Part shown: positions 16,193-25,106 of the stretch, one piece after another | How the letters are laid out: every line of letters begins with the position of its first letter | Numbering within the stretch: position 1 is the stretch's first letter | NCBI GenBank assembly: GCA_963705495.1 | Contig: CAVPJQ010000022.1 | Span: 124,001-188,000, forward strand | Origin: DATBVX01 sp963705495 | GTDB taxonomy: Bacteria > Pseudomonadota > Gammaproteobacteria > Steroidobacterales > Steroidobacteraceae | Length of the DNA: 64,000 nucleotides | Reading direction: 5' to 3' | Notes under the pieces: model-generated | The model's database searches: none | The model's input: only the letters and a program-made list of their open reading frames with translations | Told to the model about the DNA's origin: nothing | Translations under genes and position numbers: made by a program

Positions 16193-17524
16193 TCATGATG
16201 CAGGGAGCGGTGACCAGACCGGCTCGCGAATGTCGCCCTGCTCCGCTGCGATGCGCTGATGCACGTTGCCGTCGACCGAAACGGTCGCCAGCACGCTGCG
16301 TCCCTTGTCCTGTGTGCCATAGATGAGCACTGCGCCGTTCGGTGCAAAGCTCGGTGATTCGTCGAGACTGCCCTGCGTGAGTACGCGGGTCGCGGCGTTC
16401 CCCAGGTTCATGAGTGCGATGCGATACGCGCCACGATCGAGTGTCACCATCGCAAGCTGTGTGCCGTCCGGCGAAACCCGCGGTCGCGCGTTGTAACTGC
16501 CCTCGAACGTGACTCGCTGTGCGCGATCGCCTCCGCCGGCACCCACGCGATAGATCTGCGGCGCCCCGGAACGGTCGGACGTGAAGTAGATACTCCTGCC
16601 ATCCGGCGACCAGGCCGGCTCGGTGTCGATCGCATTGTCATCCGTCAGCCGCGTCAAGACCTGGTCATTGAGCCCGAGCACGTAGACGTCGAGATTGCCA
16701 TCCTTGTGCGAAAGCGTGAGCGCTAACCGACGTCCATCCGGTGACCAGGCAGGCGCTCCGTTGATGCCCGCGCGTGCAGAGACCCGGCGTCGCTCACCGG
16801 TGCGCAGCACTTGCACGAAAATGGCCGCCACGCGGCTTTCGAATGACACATAGGCAAGATTCTGGCCGTCAGGCGACCAGGCGGGCGACATGATCGGTTC
16901 CGTCGATTGCGCCACCACGCGAGGGTTGACGCCATCGGCGTCCGCCACGATGAGTTGATAGCGCGAATTGGGCGCCTGGCCGGCAACCGAGACATAGGCA
17001 ATGCGGGTCGAGAACGCGCCGGGAATGCCGGTGAGCTTCTCGAAGATCATGTCGCTCACCCGATGGCTCGCGGCACGCAGCGTGGCGCTCGTTGCAGGCT
17101 GTGCGTACTCGAGGAGTTTCTGGCCGTTGAGTACGTTCACGAGTGCATAGCGGATCAGATACTGGCCGGAAGATTGCTGCGGCTGCAGCTCGCCGACCAC
17201 CACGAAATCGTTGCGCAGCATCCGCCAGTCATCCGGCACCACATCGCTCGCCTTGGTCGGCAGGTCGACCATGTCATTGCGCGCCATGGGCCGGAATCGC
17301 CCGCTGCGCTGCAGGTCTCCTGCGACGATATTGGCAACATCGGCCGGCGCCTGATCGACACCCGACCACCCGAAAGGCACGATCGCGATCGGGATCGGAT
17401 CGCTCACCCCTTCGGTGATTTCGATCGTGAGTTCGGCACTCGCGGGCGTTGAACGCGCCAATGCAAAAAATACAAGCGCCGCCGCGGCCACGTATTGCTT
17501 CAACCCTTCCCTGCCTGAATTCAC
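16193..17524 (-). CDS. tolB: Tol-Pal periplasmic beta-propeller TolB
   Basis: 443 aa. A signal peptide (YVAAAALVFFALARSTPASA) is followed by the N-terminal TolB domain (IEITEGVSDPIPIAIVPFGW) and a six-bladed propeller with repeated SPAWSPDGQNLAY, APAWSPDGRRLAL, EPAWSPDGRSIYF, RPRVSPDGTQLAM and ESPSFAPNGAVLIY. TolB shuttles between TolA and Pal. It is the genuine single-copy TolB, distinct from the three TolB-like/TPR proteins elsewhere in the window. Confidence 0.98.
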   Translation of the reverse strand: MNSGREGLKQYVAAAALVFFALARSTPASAELTIEITEGVSDPIPIAIVPFGWSGVDQAPADVANIVAGDLQRSGRFRPMARNDMVDLPTKASDVVPDDWRMLRNDFVVVGELQPQQSSGQYLIRYALVNVLNGQKLLEYAQPATSATLRAASHRVSDMIFEKLTGIPGAFSTRIAYVSVAGQAPNSRYQLIVADADGVNPRVVAQSTEPIMSPAWSPDGQNLAYVSFESRVAAIFVQVLRTGERRRVSARAGINGAPAWSPDGRRLALTLSHKDGNLDVYVLGLNDQVLTRLTDDNAIDTEPAWSPDGRSIYFTSDRSGAPQIYRVGAGGGDRAQRVTFEGSYNARPRVSPDGTQLAMVTLDRGAYRIALMNLGNAATRVLTQGSLDESPSFAPNGAVLIYGTQDKGRSVLATVSVDGNVHQRIAAEQGDIREPVWSPLPAS

Positions 17525-17552
17525 CCATCACCTCGCTGTGAGCTGGTATCAA

Positions 17553-18359
17553 TCATAAGTCGCCGGGCTTGAACTCGAGCTTCAGATTCCTTTCGAACAA
17601 TGCCGGGTCCGACGGTTCCGGCAATGGCGAGGCGCGATATACCGCAGCCTCGATGGATTGTCTTACGGCTTCATCGCCGTTGCATTCACCGATCTTGACG
17701 CCCACCACCTCCCCGCCTGGAACCTGCGTCACGTTGACGATGCACCGCAGGCCCTCGCGCGCGCTCGGTGGACGAATCCACGCGCGCTGAACCCGCGCCT
17801 GGATCTGTGCGACGTACTGCGCCAGTTGGCCCGAATCCTCCGCCGCACTGCGCCGTTCCTCCTCCGCGAGCCGTCGCTTGAGCTCCGCCTCGCTCTCCTT
17901 GCGCTGACTCGCTTCCAGTTCCTTGCGCTTCTTGTCGGCGGCGGCCTTGGCTTGCTGCTGGCGCTTGGCCTCGTCGGCCTTGCGCTTCGCCTCCTGCTCT
18001 TGCTGCTGGCGCTGCTGTTCGCGTTCCTGGGCGAGCTTTTCTTCCGATTCGCGCTGTTGCTTGAGGTCCTCGAGCCGCTTCTGTTCCTCTTCGCGCTCGC
18101 GTCGCGCCTGTTCCGCCTGGTCGCGCTCTTCCTGCGCCTGGCGCGCCCGCTCCTTCTCTTCCTGTTCCAGCCGCTGGGCTTCCTCCTGGATGCGCTGCTC
18201 GTCGACTACGCTCGCCTCGATGGCGGGCTGGAGCTGAGGCTGAGGGGTCGGCCGCGAACGCAGTGTCACGAATCCATACGCCAGCAGGCCGATGACGATC
18301 GCATGCAGCAGGATCGACAGCGTGAGCGAGACAGCGTGTTCGCGGGCGAATCCTGCCAT
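17553..18359 (-). CDS. tolA: Cell envelope protein TolA
   Basis: 268 aa. One N-terminal transmembrane helix (VSLTLSILLHAIVIGLLAYGF) precedes a long Glu/Lys/Arg/Ala/Gln-rich helical domain (residues about 50-180, with many EEQKRLEDLKQQ-type heptads). A C-terminal TolA/TonB-like domain follows (QIQARVQRAWIRPPSAREGLRCIVNV). It transmits proton-motive-force energy from TolQR to Pal/TolB. It starts 2 bases after the tolR stop. Confidence 0.97.
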   Translation of the reverse strand: MAGFAREHAVSLTLSILLHAIVIGLLAYGFVTLRSRPTPQPQLQPAIEASVVDEQRIQEEAQRLEQEEKERARQAQEERDQAEQARREREEEQKRLEDLKQQRESEEKLAQEREQQRQQQEQEAKRKADEAKRQQQAKAAADKKRKELEASQRKESEAELKRRLAEEERRSAAEDSGQLAQYVAQIQARVQRAWIRPPSAREGLRCIVNVTQVPGGEVVGVKIGECNGDEAVRQSIEAAVYRASPLPEPSDPALFERNLKLEFKPGDL

Positions 18360-18361
18360 GA

Positions 18362-18826
18362 CTAACGACTGGTCCGCTCATCCTCAGGTAGCTTCTGCGG
18401 GTCGGTGATGAAGCCCACCTTCTGCGCACCCGCCTTCTGCAGCAGCACCATCGCGGTCACGACTCGCCCATAGGACACCGACTCGTCGGCCTTCACCAGT
18501 ACAGGAGTCTGCTTGTCGCGCCGCAAGACCGCGGCCGCCCGGGCAGTCACCGTCGCCTCATCGATCGGGCGGTCCTTGTCGCGGCCGATGTTCAGATAGA
18601 GCTGACCCTTCGCGTCCACGCTCAACACCAGCGGCTGGTGCTGCTTCAGCATATCGGGATCGAGGGGCTCCGCACCCGCATCCGGCAAATCCACCTTGAT
18701 CCCTTGCGTGAGCAGTGGCGCCGTGATCATGAAGATAATGAGCAGCACCAACATCACGTCGATGTACGGAACGACGTTGATCTCGCCCATGAGCTTGCGG
18801 CTGCGGCTGCGGGTCGACTTCTGCAT
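18362..18826 (-). CDS. tolR: Tol-Pal proton channel subunit TolR
   Basis: 154 aa, ExbD/TolR family. KLMGEINVVPYIDVMLVLLIIFMITAPLL carries the conserved Asp in the single transmembrane helix that takes part in proton passage. A periplasmic domain follows, with PVLVKADESVSYGRVV and AGAQKVGFIT. It starts 1 base after tolQ stops. Confidence 0.98.
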   Translation of the reverse strand: MQKSTRSRSRKLMGEINVVPYIDVMLVLLIIFMITAPLLTQGIKVDLPDAGAEPLDPDMLKQHQPLVLSVDAKGQLYLNIGRDKDRPIDEATVTARAAAVLRRDKQTPVLVKADESVSYGRVVTAMVLLQKAGAQKVGFITDPQKLPEDERTSR

Positions 18827-18827
18827 C

Positions 18828-19511
18828 TCAGACCGTCCTGGCCGCTGCGTGGCGCTGCAGGATCGTGGCGAACTCTTCCATGAAGGTGTCGTAACGCAGC
18901 TCGAGGCGTCCGACCTGGTCGGCGTAACGGTTGTAGGCGATCACCGCGGGAATGGCGGCAAACAGGCCCATGGCGGTCGCGATCAGTGCCTCGGCGATCC
19001 CGGGCGCGACCATCGCCAGGGTGGCCTGCTGCACGTTACCCAGCGAGTGAAAGGAATTCATGATGCCCCAGACCGTACCGAACAACCCGACGTAGGGACT
19101 GGTCGAACCGACGGTCGCCAGCATGGCGAGATTCTGCTCGAGCCGATCCACCTCGCGCATCTGCGCGACACGCATCGCGCGTTGCGCACCTTCGAGGAGC
19201 TGCGCGGGGGCCACGCCGCTCTGCTGCCGGAGTCGGCCGAATTCCCGAAACCCGGACTCGAAGATGCTCTCCATGCCGCTGGTACTGCCTTCGCGGGCTT
19301 CAATGGAACGAAACAGCATCGACAGATCGCCGCCGGACCAGAAACTGCCCTCGAAGGCGTCAGCTTCCGTGCGAGCCCGGCGGATCAGCGAGCGCTTGCG
19401 CAGAATGACCGCCCAGGACGCGATGGATGCGCCCATCAGCAGCGCGAGCACGAGTTGCACGACGAAGCTTGCGTCGAGAACCAGCCTGATGACCGATAGA
19501 TCGGACGACAT
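18828..19511 (-). CDS. tolQ: Tol-Pal proton channel subunit TolQ
   Basis: 227 aa, MotA/TolQ/ExbB family with three transmembrane helices. Helix one is VQLVLALLMGASIASWAVIL. The conserved channel region reads YVGLFGTVWGIMNSFHSLG and ALIATAMGLFAAIPAVIAYN. With TolR it forms the energising channel for TolA. It follows ybgC by 6 bases. Confidence 0.98.
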   Translation of the reverse strand: MSSDLSVIRLVLDASFVVQLVLALLMGASIASWAVILRKRSLIRRARTEADAFEGSFWSGGDLSMLFRSIEAREGSTSGMESIFESGFREFGRLRQQSGVAPAQLLEGAQRAMRVAQMREVDRLEQNLAMLATVGSTSPYVGLFGTVWGIMNSFHSLGNVQQATLAMVAPGIAEALIATAMGLFAAIPAVIAYNRYADQVGRLELRYDTFMEEFATILQRHAAARTV

Positions 19512-19517
19512 TCCCTC

Positions 19518-19934
19518 TCACTCCTCGTGCGTGGCCATGGCTTCGAGCAAACGGTCCGGCAGGCGGCGCGGCCGCAGGGTCTTGCAATCCAGACAGGCGG
19601 CGCGGGTCCGCGCGCGCGTCAGCAGGTCGCCGCCGAATCGCCCGCGATACACTTCCTGCGAAAAGGCGAAGCTCGCGCGGCCCTCGGCGAGGATGTTGCA
19701 GGTCACGATCAGCTCATCGTCAAGGCGCGCGGGCAGCAGGTAGTCGATGTTCACCGAGACGATCGCGAACATCACGCCTTGCTCTTCAGCCAGCTGGTTC
19801 TGGTGGATTCCGAAGCTGCGCAACAGTTCCGTGCGCGCACGCTCCATGAACTTGAGGTAGTTGGCGTAGTAGACGATGCCACCGGCGTCGGTGTCTTCCC
19901 AGTAGACCCGGATCGGAAAGGTGAAGGTGCTCAT
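19518..19934 (-). CDS. ybgC: Tol-Pal associated acyl-CoA thioesterase YbgC
   Basis: 138 aa hot-dog fold thioesterase. The active-site segment PIRVYWEDTDAGGIVYYANYLKFMERARTELL carries the catalytic Asp and HxDxD-like pattern of the 4-hydroxybenzoyl-CoA thioesterase/YbgC family. It acts on short acyl-CoA or acyl-ACP and is the conserved first gene of tol operons. Confidence 0.95.
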   Translation of the reverse strand: MSTFTFPIRVYWEDTDAGGIVYYANYLKFMERARTELLRSFGIHQNQLAEEQGVMFAIVSVNIDYLLPARLDDELIVTCNILAEGRASFAFSQEVYRGRFGGDLLTRARTRAACLDCKTLRPRRLPDRLLEAMATHEE

Positions 19935-19959
19935 GGGAGCTGCCGCCCCAGGGCATCCT

Positions 19960-21006
19960 TCATTGTTTACCCTCGCCGAACAACGGCAGACTTCCGGCCC
20001 GATCCGTATTCGGCGCCTTGAGACCGAAGTGCAGGTAGGCGGCGCGTGTTGCCATTCGCCCGCGCGCGGTGCGCATCAAGAAACCCTGCTGGATCAGGAA
20101 CGGCTCGATCACATCTTCGATCGTGTCGCGCTCCTCGCCCACCGCGGCGGCCAGACTGTCGGCGCCGACCGGCCCACCATCGAACTTCTCGATGATCGTG
20201 AGCAAGAGCTTGCGATCCAGCGTGTCGAAACCCTGCGGATCCACCTCGAGCAGGTCGAGGGCGGCTGTCGCTACCTGGTCGGTGATGCGACCGTCGGCTT
20301 TCACTTCCGCAAAGTCGCGCACCCGGCGCAGCAAACGGTTGGCGATGCGTGGGGTACCGCGCGAACGGGTGGCGATCCGGTGCGCGCCCGAGCCATCGAT
20401 CGGCAACTCGAGGATGCGTGCCGAGCGCGTCACGATGCGCTCGATGTCTGCGACGGAGTAGAACTCCAGTCGTTGCACGATGCCGAACCGGTCGCGCAGC
20501 GGCGAAGTCAGGAGCCCGGCCCGGGTCGTCGCTCCGACCAGCGTGAAAGGCGGCAGGTTGAGCTTGATCGAGCGCGCCGCAGGGCCCTCGCCAATCATGA
20601 TGTCGAGCTGAAAGTCCTCCATGGCCGGGTAGAGGATTTCCTCGACCACCGGGCTCAGCCGATGGATTTCATCCACGAACAGCACGTCGCGCGGCTGCAG
20701 ATTGGTGAGCAGTGCCGCGAGATCACCGGCACGCTCCAGCACCGGACCTGAGGTCTGGCGCAGGTTCACGCCGAGCTCGTTCGCGACAATGTGGGCGAGC
20801 GTTGTCTTACCCAACCCGGGCGGCCCGAAGATCAACACGTGATCGAGTGCCTCGCCGCGATTGCGGGCAGCAGTGATGAAGATCTCCATCTGTGCCTTGA
20901 CCGCGCTCTGGCCAACGTAATCGGCGAGCACACGCGGCCGCACCGCGCGCTCTACCGCTTCGTCCTCGCCGGTCTCCTGCGGCCCGATGATGCGTTCTTC
21001 GCTCAA
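19960..21006 (-). CDS. ruvB: Holliday junction branch-migration ATPase RuvB
   Basis: 348 aa. Walker A FGPPGLGKTT, Walker B VLFVDEIHRL, sensor 1 LVGATTRAG and the arginine-finger region LLTSPLRDRFGI are followed by a C-terminal winged helix (IQQGFLMRTARGRMAT). The hexameric ring drives branch migration with RuvA. It begins 1 base after ruvA and ends 25 bases before ybgC. Confidence 0.98.
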   Translation of the reverse strand: MSEERIIGPQETGEDEAVERAVRPRVLADYVGQSAVKAQMEIFITAARNRGEALDHVLIFGPPGLGKTTLAHIVANELGVNLRQTSGPVLERAGDLAALLTNLQPRDVLFVDEIHRLSPVVEEILYPAMEDFQLDIMIGEGPAARSIKLNLPPFTLVGATTRAGLLTSPLRDRFGIVQRLEFYSVADIERIVTRSARILELPIDGSGAHRIATRSRGTPRIANRLLRRVRDFAEVKADGRITDQVATAALDLLEVDPQGFDTLDRKLLLTIIEKFDGGPVGADSLAAAVGEERDTIEDVIEPFLIQQGFLMRTARGRMATRAAYLHFGLKAPNTDRAGSLPLFGEGKQ

Positions 21007-21007
21007 G

Positions 21008-21601
21008 CTAGCCCCTCACGGCTGCCTGCAGTGCGCGCCGGATCAGGTCTTCCGTCGATCCGTCACCGCCCTCCGACGCCTTGAGCAGGCGCGCGACTTC
21101 GGCGGGCTTGTATCCGAGCGACACCAGCGCGGTGAAGGCCTCCGAATGTGCGGCGGTTTGCCCGCCCTCGGGCCGCGCCACTTCGCCCACGACGGCAAGA
21201 TTCTTCAGGCGGTCGCGCATTTCGATCAGCAGACGCTCCGCGGTCTTGCGTCCTACACCAGGAATGCGTTGCAGGCTCGCGGCATCCTGGGCTTCGACGC
21301 AACGTGCGAATCCTTCGACACTGATGCCGGAGAGGATTCCAAGCGCGATCTTCGGTCCGACGCCCGAAACCTTCAGCAAGGTCCGGAAGAGCCGCCGCTC
21401 CCCATCGGTGCCGAACCCGTAGAGCACGTGTGCGTCCTCGCGCACCACGAGGTGAGTGAAGAGTTGCACGTCCTGCCCCGCCGCGGGCAGATCGTAGAAG
21501 GTCGACATCGGCGCTTCGAGCTCGTAGCCCACGCCGTTGACGTCTATCGTCAAAGCAGGGGGGTGCTTGGCGATGAGTCGGCCGCGCAGAGATCCGATCA
21601 T
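21008..21601 (-). CDS. ruvA: Holliday junction DNA-binding protein RuvA
   Basis: 197 aa. The start at 21601 gives MIGSLRGRLIAKHPPALTIDVNGVGYEL, the conserved OB-fold N terminus. Helix-hairpin-helix motifs follow (LLKVSGVGPKIALGIL and LQRIPGVGRKTAERLL), with a C-terminal domain (ALVSLGYKPAEVARLL) that contacts RuvB. The start overlaps the ruvC stop by 4 bases. Confidence 0.97.
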   Translation of the reverse strand: MIGSLRGRLIAKHPPALTIDVNGVGYELEAPMSTFYDLPAAGQDVQLFTHLVVREDAHVLYGFGTDGERRLFRTLLKVSGVGPKIALGILSGISVEGFARCVEAQDAASLQRIPGVGRKTAERLLIEMRDRLKNLAVVGEVARPEGGQTAAHSEAFTALVSLGYKPAEVARLLKASEGGDGSTEDLIRRALQAAVRG

Positions 21602-22095
21602 GGAGCGCGGAGCATGCTGCGAAGCTGACGGCCGTGGGCGTGGCACAGCGCCACTGCGAGAGCATCGGCGGCATCCGCGGTCAGCCGCCCCTGGACCTGC
21701 AGTAATGCTTTCACCATGTGCTGGACCTGGGTCTTCTCAGCGCCGCCGGTGCCGACCACTGCCATCTTGATTTCGCGTGCCGAATATTCGAACACCTTCA
21801 CTGTTCCACTGAAGACACCGCACAGTGCCGCCCCTCGTGCCTGTCCCAGCTTGAGTGCGCTGTCCGCGTTCTTGTTCACGAACACGCGCTCTACGGCCAC
21901 TTCGACCGGCTGATACTCCGTAATCAGTGCGCGCACCCGGGCAAAGATCTCCTGCAGGCGCTCCGGAAATGACTCCCCGGAGATGCTGATCGCACCGCTA
22001 GCGACGTAGGCGGCATCCCCGCCGTTCCAGTCGATGATGCCAAAGCCGGTGCACCGCGAGCCCGGATCAAGACCGAGCACGCGAACCGAAGCCAC
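21598..22095 (-). CDS. ruvC: Crossover junction endodeoxyribonuclease RuvC
   Basis: 165 aa from the chosen GTG at 22095 (product MASVRVLGLDPGS); a GTG at 22107 would add four residues. RuvC resolves Holliday junctions. The acidic catalytic residues are visible in VLGLDPGS, EVAVERVFVNKNADSALKLGQARG and LTADAADALAVALCHAH. The open frame further upstream is unrelated sequence over the yebC end. Confidence 0.96.
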   Translation of the reverse strand: MASVRVLGLDPGSRCTGFGIIDWNGGDAAYVASGAISISGESFPERLQEIFARVRALITEYQPVEVAVERVFVNKNADSALKLGQARGAALCGVFSGTVKVFEYSAREIKMAVVGTGGAEKTQVQHMVKALLQVQGRLTADAADALAVALCHAHGRQLRSMLRAP

Positions 22096-22141
22096 CGTGG
22101 TCAGCACTTCATGCTGCAGCCCGGCCGGCGTCGCCGCCGGC

Positions 22142-22885
22142 TTATACGCGCGCCAGGATGTCATCCGGGATATCGGCATTCGAGTAAACGTGCTGAACGT
22201 CGTCAAGGTCTTCGAGCGCCTCGAGCAGGCGCACCATCGACTCAGCCTGTTCGCCGGCGAGCGCTGTCGAGGTTGCGGCACGCATCGTGACCTCGGCATC
22301 CCCTGGTGAATGGCCCGCCTGACTCATGGCATTGCGCACCCGCTCGTATTCGGTGGGATCGGTCAGCACGTCGATCGAGCCATCATCGTTGGTCACGATG
22401 TCTTCCGCACCGGCGTCGAGCGCCGCCGACATGACTGAATCCTCATCGCTCCCCGGCGGATAACAGAGCATGCCGACCTCATTGAACAGATACCCAACCG
22501 ACCCTTCGGCGCCCAGGTTGCCACCGTACCGGGTGAAAGCGTGGCGCACGTCCGCAACGGTGCGATTGCGATTGTCGGTGAGGCATTGGACCATCACCGC
22601 AACGCCCCCCGGCCCATAACCCTCGTAACGAACTTCCTGGAAGTTTTCCGTGCCGAGCTCGCCCGTGCCGCGCTTGACCGCCCGCTCGATGTTATCGCGC
22701 GGCATACTGGCGGCGCGTGCCTTATCCATGGCGATACGCAGCCGCGGATTGGAATTCGGATCGCCTCCGCCCACCCGTGCGGCGGTGGTGATTTCCCGGA
22801 TAAGCTTGGTAAAAATCTTGCCGCGCTTCTTGTCCTGGGCCCCCTTGCGATACTGGATGTTGGCCCACTTGCTATGACCTGCCAT
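22142..22885 (-). CDS. yebC: YebC/PmpR family protein
   Basis: 247 aa beginning MAGHSKWANIQYRKGAQDKKRGKIFTKLIREI, the invariant start of the YebC/TACO1 family. These proteins act as transcription regulators and as ribosome-associated factors relieving polyproline stalling. The signature GYGPGGVAVMVQCLTDNRNRT is present. The ATG at 22885 is chosen over the longer frame. It is the first gene of the ruv cluster and diverges from relA across 82 bases. Confidence 0.96.
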   Translation of the reverse strand: MAGHSKWANIQYRKGAQDKKRGKIFTKLIREITTAARVGGGDPNSNPRLRIAMDKARAASMPRDNIERAVKRGTGELGTENFQEVRYEGYGPGGVAVMVQCLTDNRNRTVADVRHAFTRYGGNLGAEGSVGYLFNEVGMLCYPPGSDEDSVMSAALDAGAEDIVTNDDGSIDVLTDPTEYERVRNAMSQAGHSPGDAEVTMRAATSTALAGEQAESMVRLLEALEDLDDVQHVYSNADIPDDILARV

Positions 22886-22967
22886 GTGCTTGAAGCCTGC
22901 GCGAAAAGTGCGGGTATCATAGCCGGAAACCTCCCACCCGGACACCGCCGAGGCGCCTGATTCAATC

Positions 22968-25094
22968 GTGGAAACAACGACTTCCACCCTGCGTCCAGCC
23001 TCCACTGCGGTGCTCGCCGCCGAGGCACAACTCGCTTCGCTGGCCACCGAGGACGGCGCCGATGCGGCGCGGGCCCGCGCCTTGGCGCTGTCGCGAACCG
23101 TCGCAACGCTCGCGATCGACGACGACGTGGTGCTCGCCGGGCTGGCCGTTCCCCTGCTCGATGCACGCCTGATCGACGAGGACGCAGCCGTCGCCCGCTT
23201 CGGCGCCGAAGCCGTACGCCTGGCCCGCGGACTGCGTCAGCTCGGCAACATCGGGCTCCCGGCGCAGTGGCGTCCCGAGCAGAAGCTTTCAGCCACGCAG
23301 GCTGAAACGCTGCGCAAGATGCTGCTTGCGATCGTCACTGATCCTCGCCTCATCATCCTGCGCCTCGCCGATCAGCTCCTGCGCCTGCGCGAGGCCAAGG
23401 AATTCGACCCGGAAGCACAGCGGCAGATCGCCCTCGAGACGCGCGAGATCCATGCGCCGCTCGCCAATCGACTCGGCGTATGGCAACTGAAGTGGGAACT
23501 CGAAGATCTCTCGTTTCGCTATCTCGACCCGGAGAACTACCGGCGCATCGCTGCAGCCCTCAAGTCCCGCCGCGCTGATCGCGAGCGCTACATCGAGTCT
23601 GTGATCGGGCACTTGCAGTTCGAGCTTGGCAAGGCTGGTATCGGGGCCGAGATCGTTGGCCGGCCCAAGCATATCTTCAGCATCTGGAAGAAAATGCAGC
23701 TCAAGCAACTTTCCTTCGAGCAGGTGCTCGATGTACGCGCGTTGCGTGTGCTGGTCGACAGCATCGCGGATTGCTACGGAGCCCTCGGCGTCGTCCATGG
23801 GCTCTGGCCCTACATTCCCGGCGCCTTCGACGATTACATCGCGACGCCCAAGGACAACTTCTACCGTTCGCTGCACACCGCGGTGTTCGGGCCGGGGCAC
23901 GAGCCGCTCGAAGTGCAGATTCGTACACGCGAGATGCACGAGCACGCGGAACTTGGTGTCGCTGCGCACTGGAAGTACAAGGAAGGCGGCCAGCGCGATG
24001 CGGCCTACGAGGCCAAGATCCGCTGGGTGCGCCGGCTCCTCGAGCCGGAGGATGGCGCGGAATCGGATCGAGATTTCCTGGATCGCGTCCGCTCGGAGAT
24101 TTTCGAAGATCGCGTTTACGTGCTCACGCCCAAAGGCGAGGTGATCGATCTGCCGAAACAGGCGACGCCCCTCGACTTCGCTTATCACGTGCATACCGAT
24201 CTCGGTCATCGCTGCCGCGGCGCGAAGGTCAACGGCCGCATGGTGCCCCTCGATTACCAGCTGCAGAACGGGGAGATCGTCGAGATCATCGCCGCAAAGC
24301 AGGCACAGCCCAGCCGTGACTGGCTCAACCCGCACAACGGCTTTCTCGCCTCTCCGCGCAGCCGTGCCAAGGTGCGCAGCTTCTTTCGCAAGCGCGACGA
24401 GGTGCAGAACCGTACCGAGGGCCGCGAGATTCTCGAACGCGAGCTCGAGCGCCTCGGTGCTCGCAACCTCGCCCTGCCCGATCTGATCAACGAGCTCGGA
24501 CTGCGCAATGCGGAAGCGCTGTATGCTGCGATCGGTGCCGGTGACATCCACAGCGCCCAGATCGCCGCTGCGATTCAGCGGCGCACCCATTCGGAGCCGC
24601 AAGAGCCCCGCGTGGTACCGCGGCGCGCTCCCACCCCGGCGGGACCGAGTGGTGTTATCGTCGAGCAGGTCGGCAATCTTCTGTCACAAGTGGCGCGCTG
24701 CTGCCGACCGGTACCGCCGGAGCCGATCGCGGGTTACATCACGCTGGGCCGCGGAGTCAGCATTCACCGCGACACGTGTGCGAGCCTCTTGCGGCTCAAG
24801 GCCCGTCAGCCCGAGCGCATCATCCAGGTGGCCTGGGGAGAGAAACGTGACCAGCTCTTTGCGGTGGATATCGCCGTCGATGCGCTCGACCGGCGCGGCC
24901 TGGTGCGCGATGTGAGCGCCGTACTCGCCGACCAGAAGATCAGCATCCAGAACATGTCGACGGTCACCGATGCGCGCGAGGGAACGGCCCACATCGGGTT
25001 GCGGGTCGGCGTACACGGAATCGAAGAGCTGAGCCGCGTCCTGACTCGCCTCGGCGCGTTGCCCAACGTGGTGCGTGTGAGGCGCACCGTCTAG
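22968..25094 (+). CDS. relA: GTP pyrophosphokinase, RelA type
   Basis: 708 aa from a GTG start. Makes (p)ppGpp in the stringent response. The N-terminal HD domain is degenerate: where hydrolases have H-D-x-x-E-D it reads AGLAVPLLDARLIDE, so hydrolase activity is not expected. The synthetase domain has GRPKHIFSIWKKM, TPKDNFYRSLHTAV and VQIRTREMHEHAELGVAAHWKYKE. Then come a TGS domain (VYVLTPKGEVIDLPKQATPLDFAYHVH), a CCRPVPPEPIAGYITLGRGVSIHR segment and a C-terminal ACT domain. A bifunctional SpoT is expected elsewhere in the genome. Confidence 0.95.
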   Translation: METTTSTLRPASTAVLAAEAQLASLATEDGADAARARALALSRTVATLAIDDDVVLAGLAVPLLDARLIDEDAAVARFGAEAVRLARGLRQLGNIGLPAQWRPEQKLSATQAETLRKMLLAIVTDPRLIILRLADQLLRLREAKEFDPEAQRQIALETREIHAPLANRLGVWQLKWELEDLSFRYLDPENYRRIAAALKSRRADRERYIESVIGHLQFELGKAGIGAEIVGRPKHIFSIWKKMQLKQLSFEQVLDVRALRVLVDSIADCYGALGVVHGLWPYIPGAFDDYIATPKDNFYRSLHTAVFGPGHEPLEVQIRTREMHEHAELGVAAHWKYKEGGQRDAAYEAKIRWVRRLLEPEDGAESDRDFLDRVRSEIFEDRVYVLTPKGEVIDLPKQATPLDFAYHVHTDLGHRCRGAKVNGRMVPLDYQLQNGEIVEIIAAKQAQPSRDWLNPHNGFLASPRSRAKVRSFFRKRDEVQNRTEGREILERELERLGARNLALPDLINELGLRNAEALYAAIGAGDIHSAQIAAAIQRRTHSEPQEPRVVPRRAPTPAGPSGVIVEQVGNLLSQVARCCRPVPPEPIAGYITLGRGVSIHRDTCASLLRLKARQPERIIQVAWGEKRDQLFAVDIAVDALDRRGLVRDVSAVLADQKISIQNMSTVTDAREGTAHIGLRVGVHGIEELSRVLTRLGALPNVVRVRRTV

Positions 25095-25106
25095 CCCGCG
25101 GCCCCA

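Noticed and set aside
22968..23230. RelA homologue as a bifunctional SpoT/Rel
   Set aside because: The His-Asp and Glu-Asp metal residues of the hydrolase domain are missing, so only synthetase function is supported.
23289..24602. 437-codon open frame on the minus strand inside relA
   Set aside because: It is the reverse-complement shadow of a clearly conserved RelA coding region; its translation has no family pattern.
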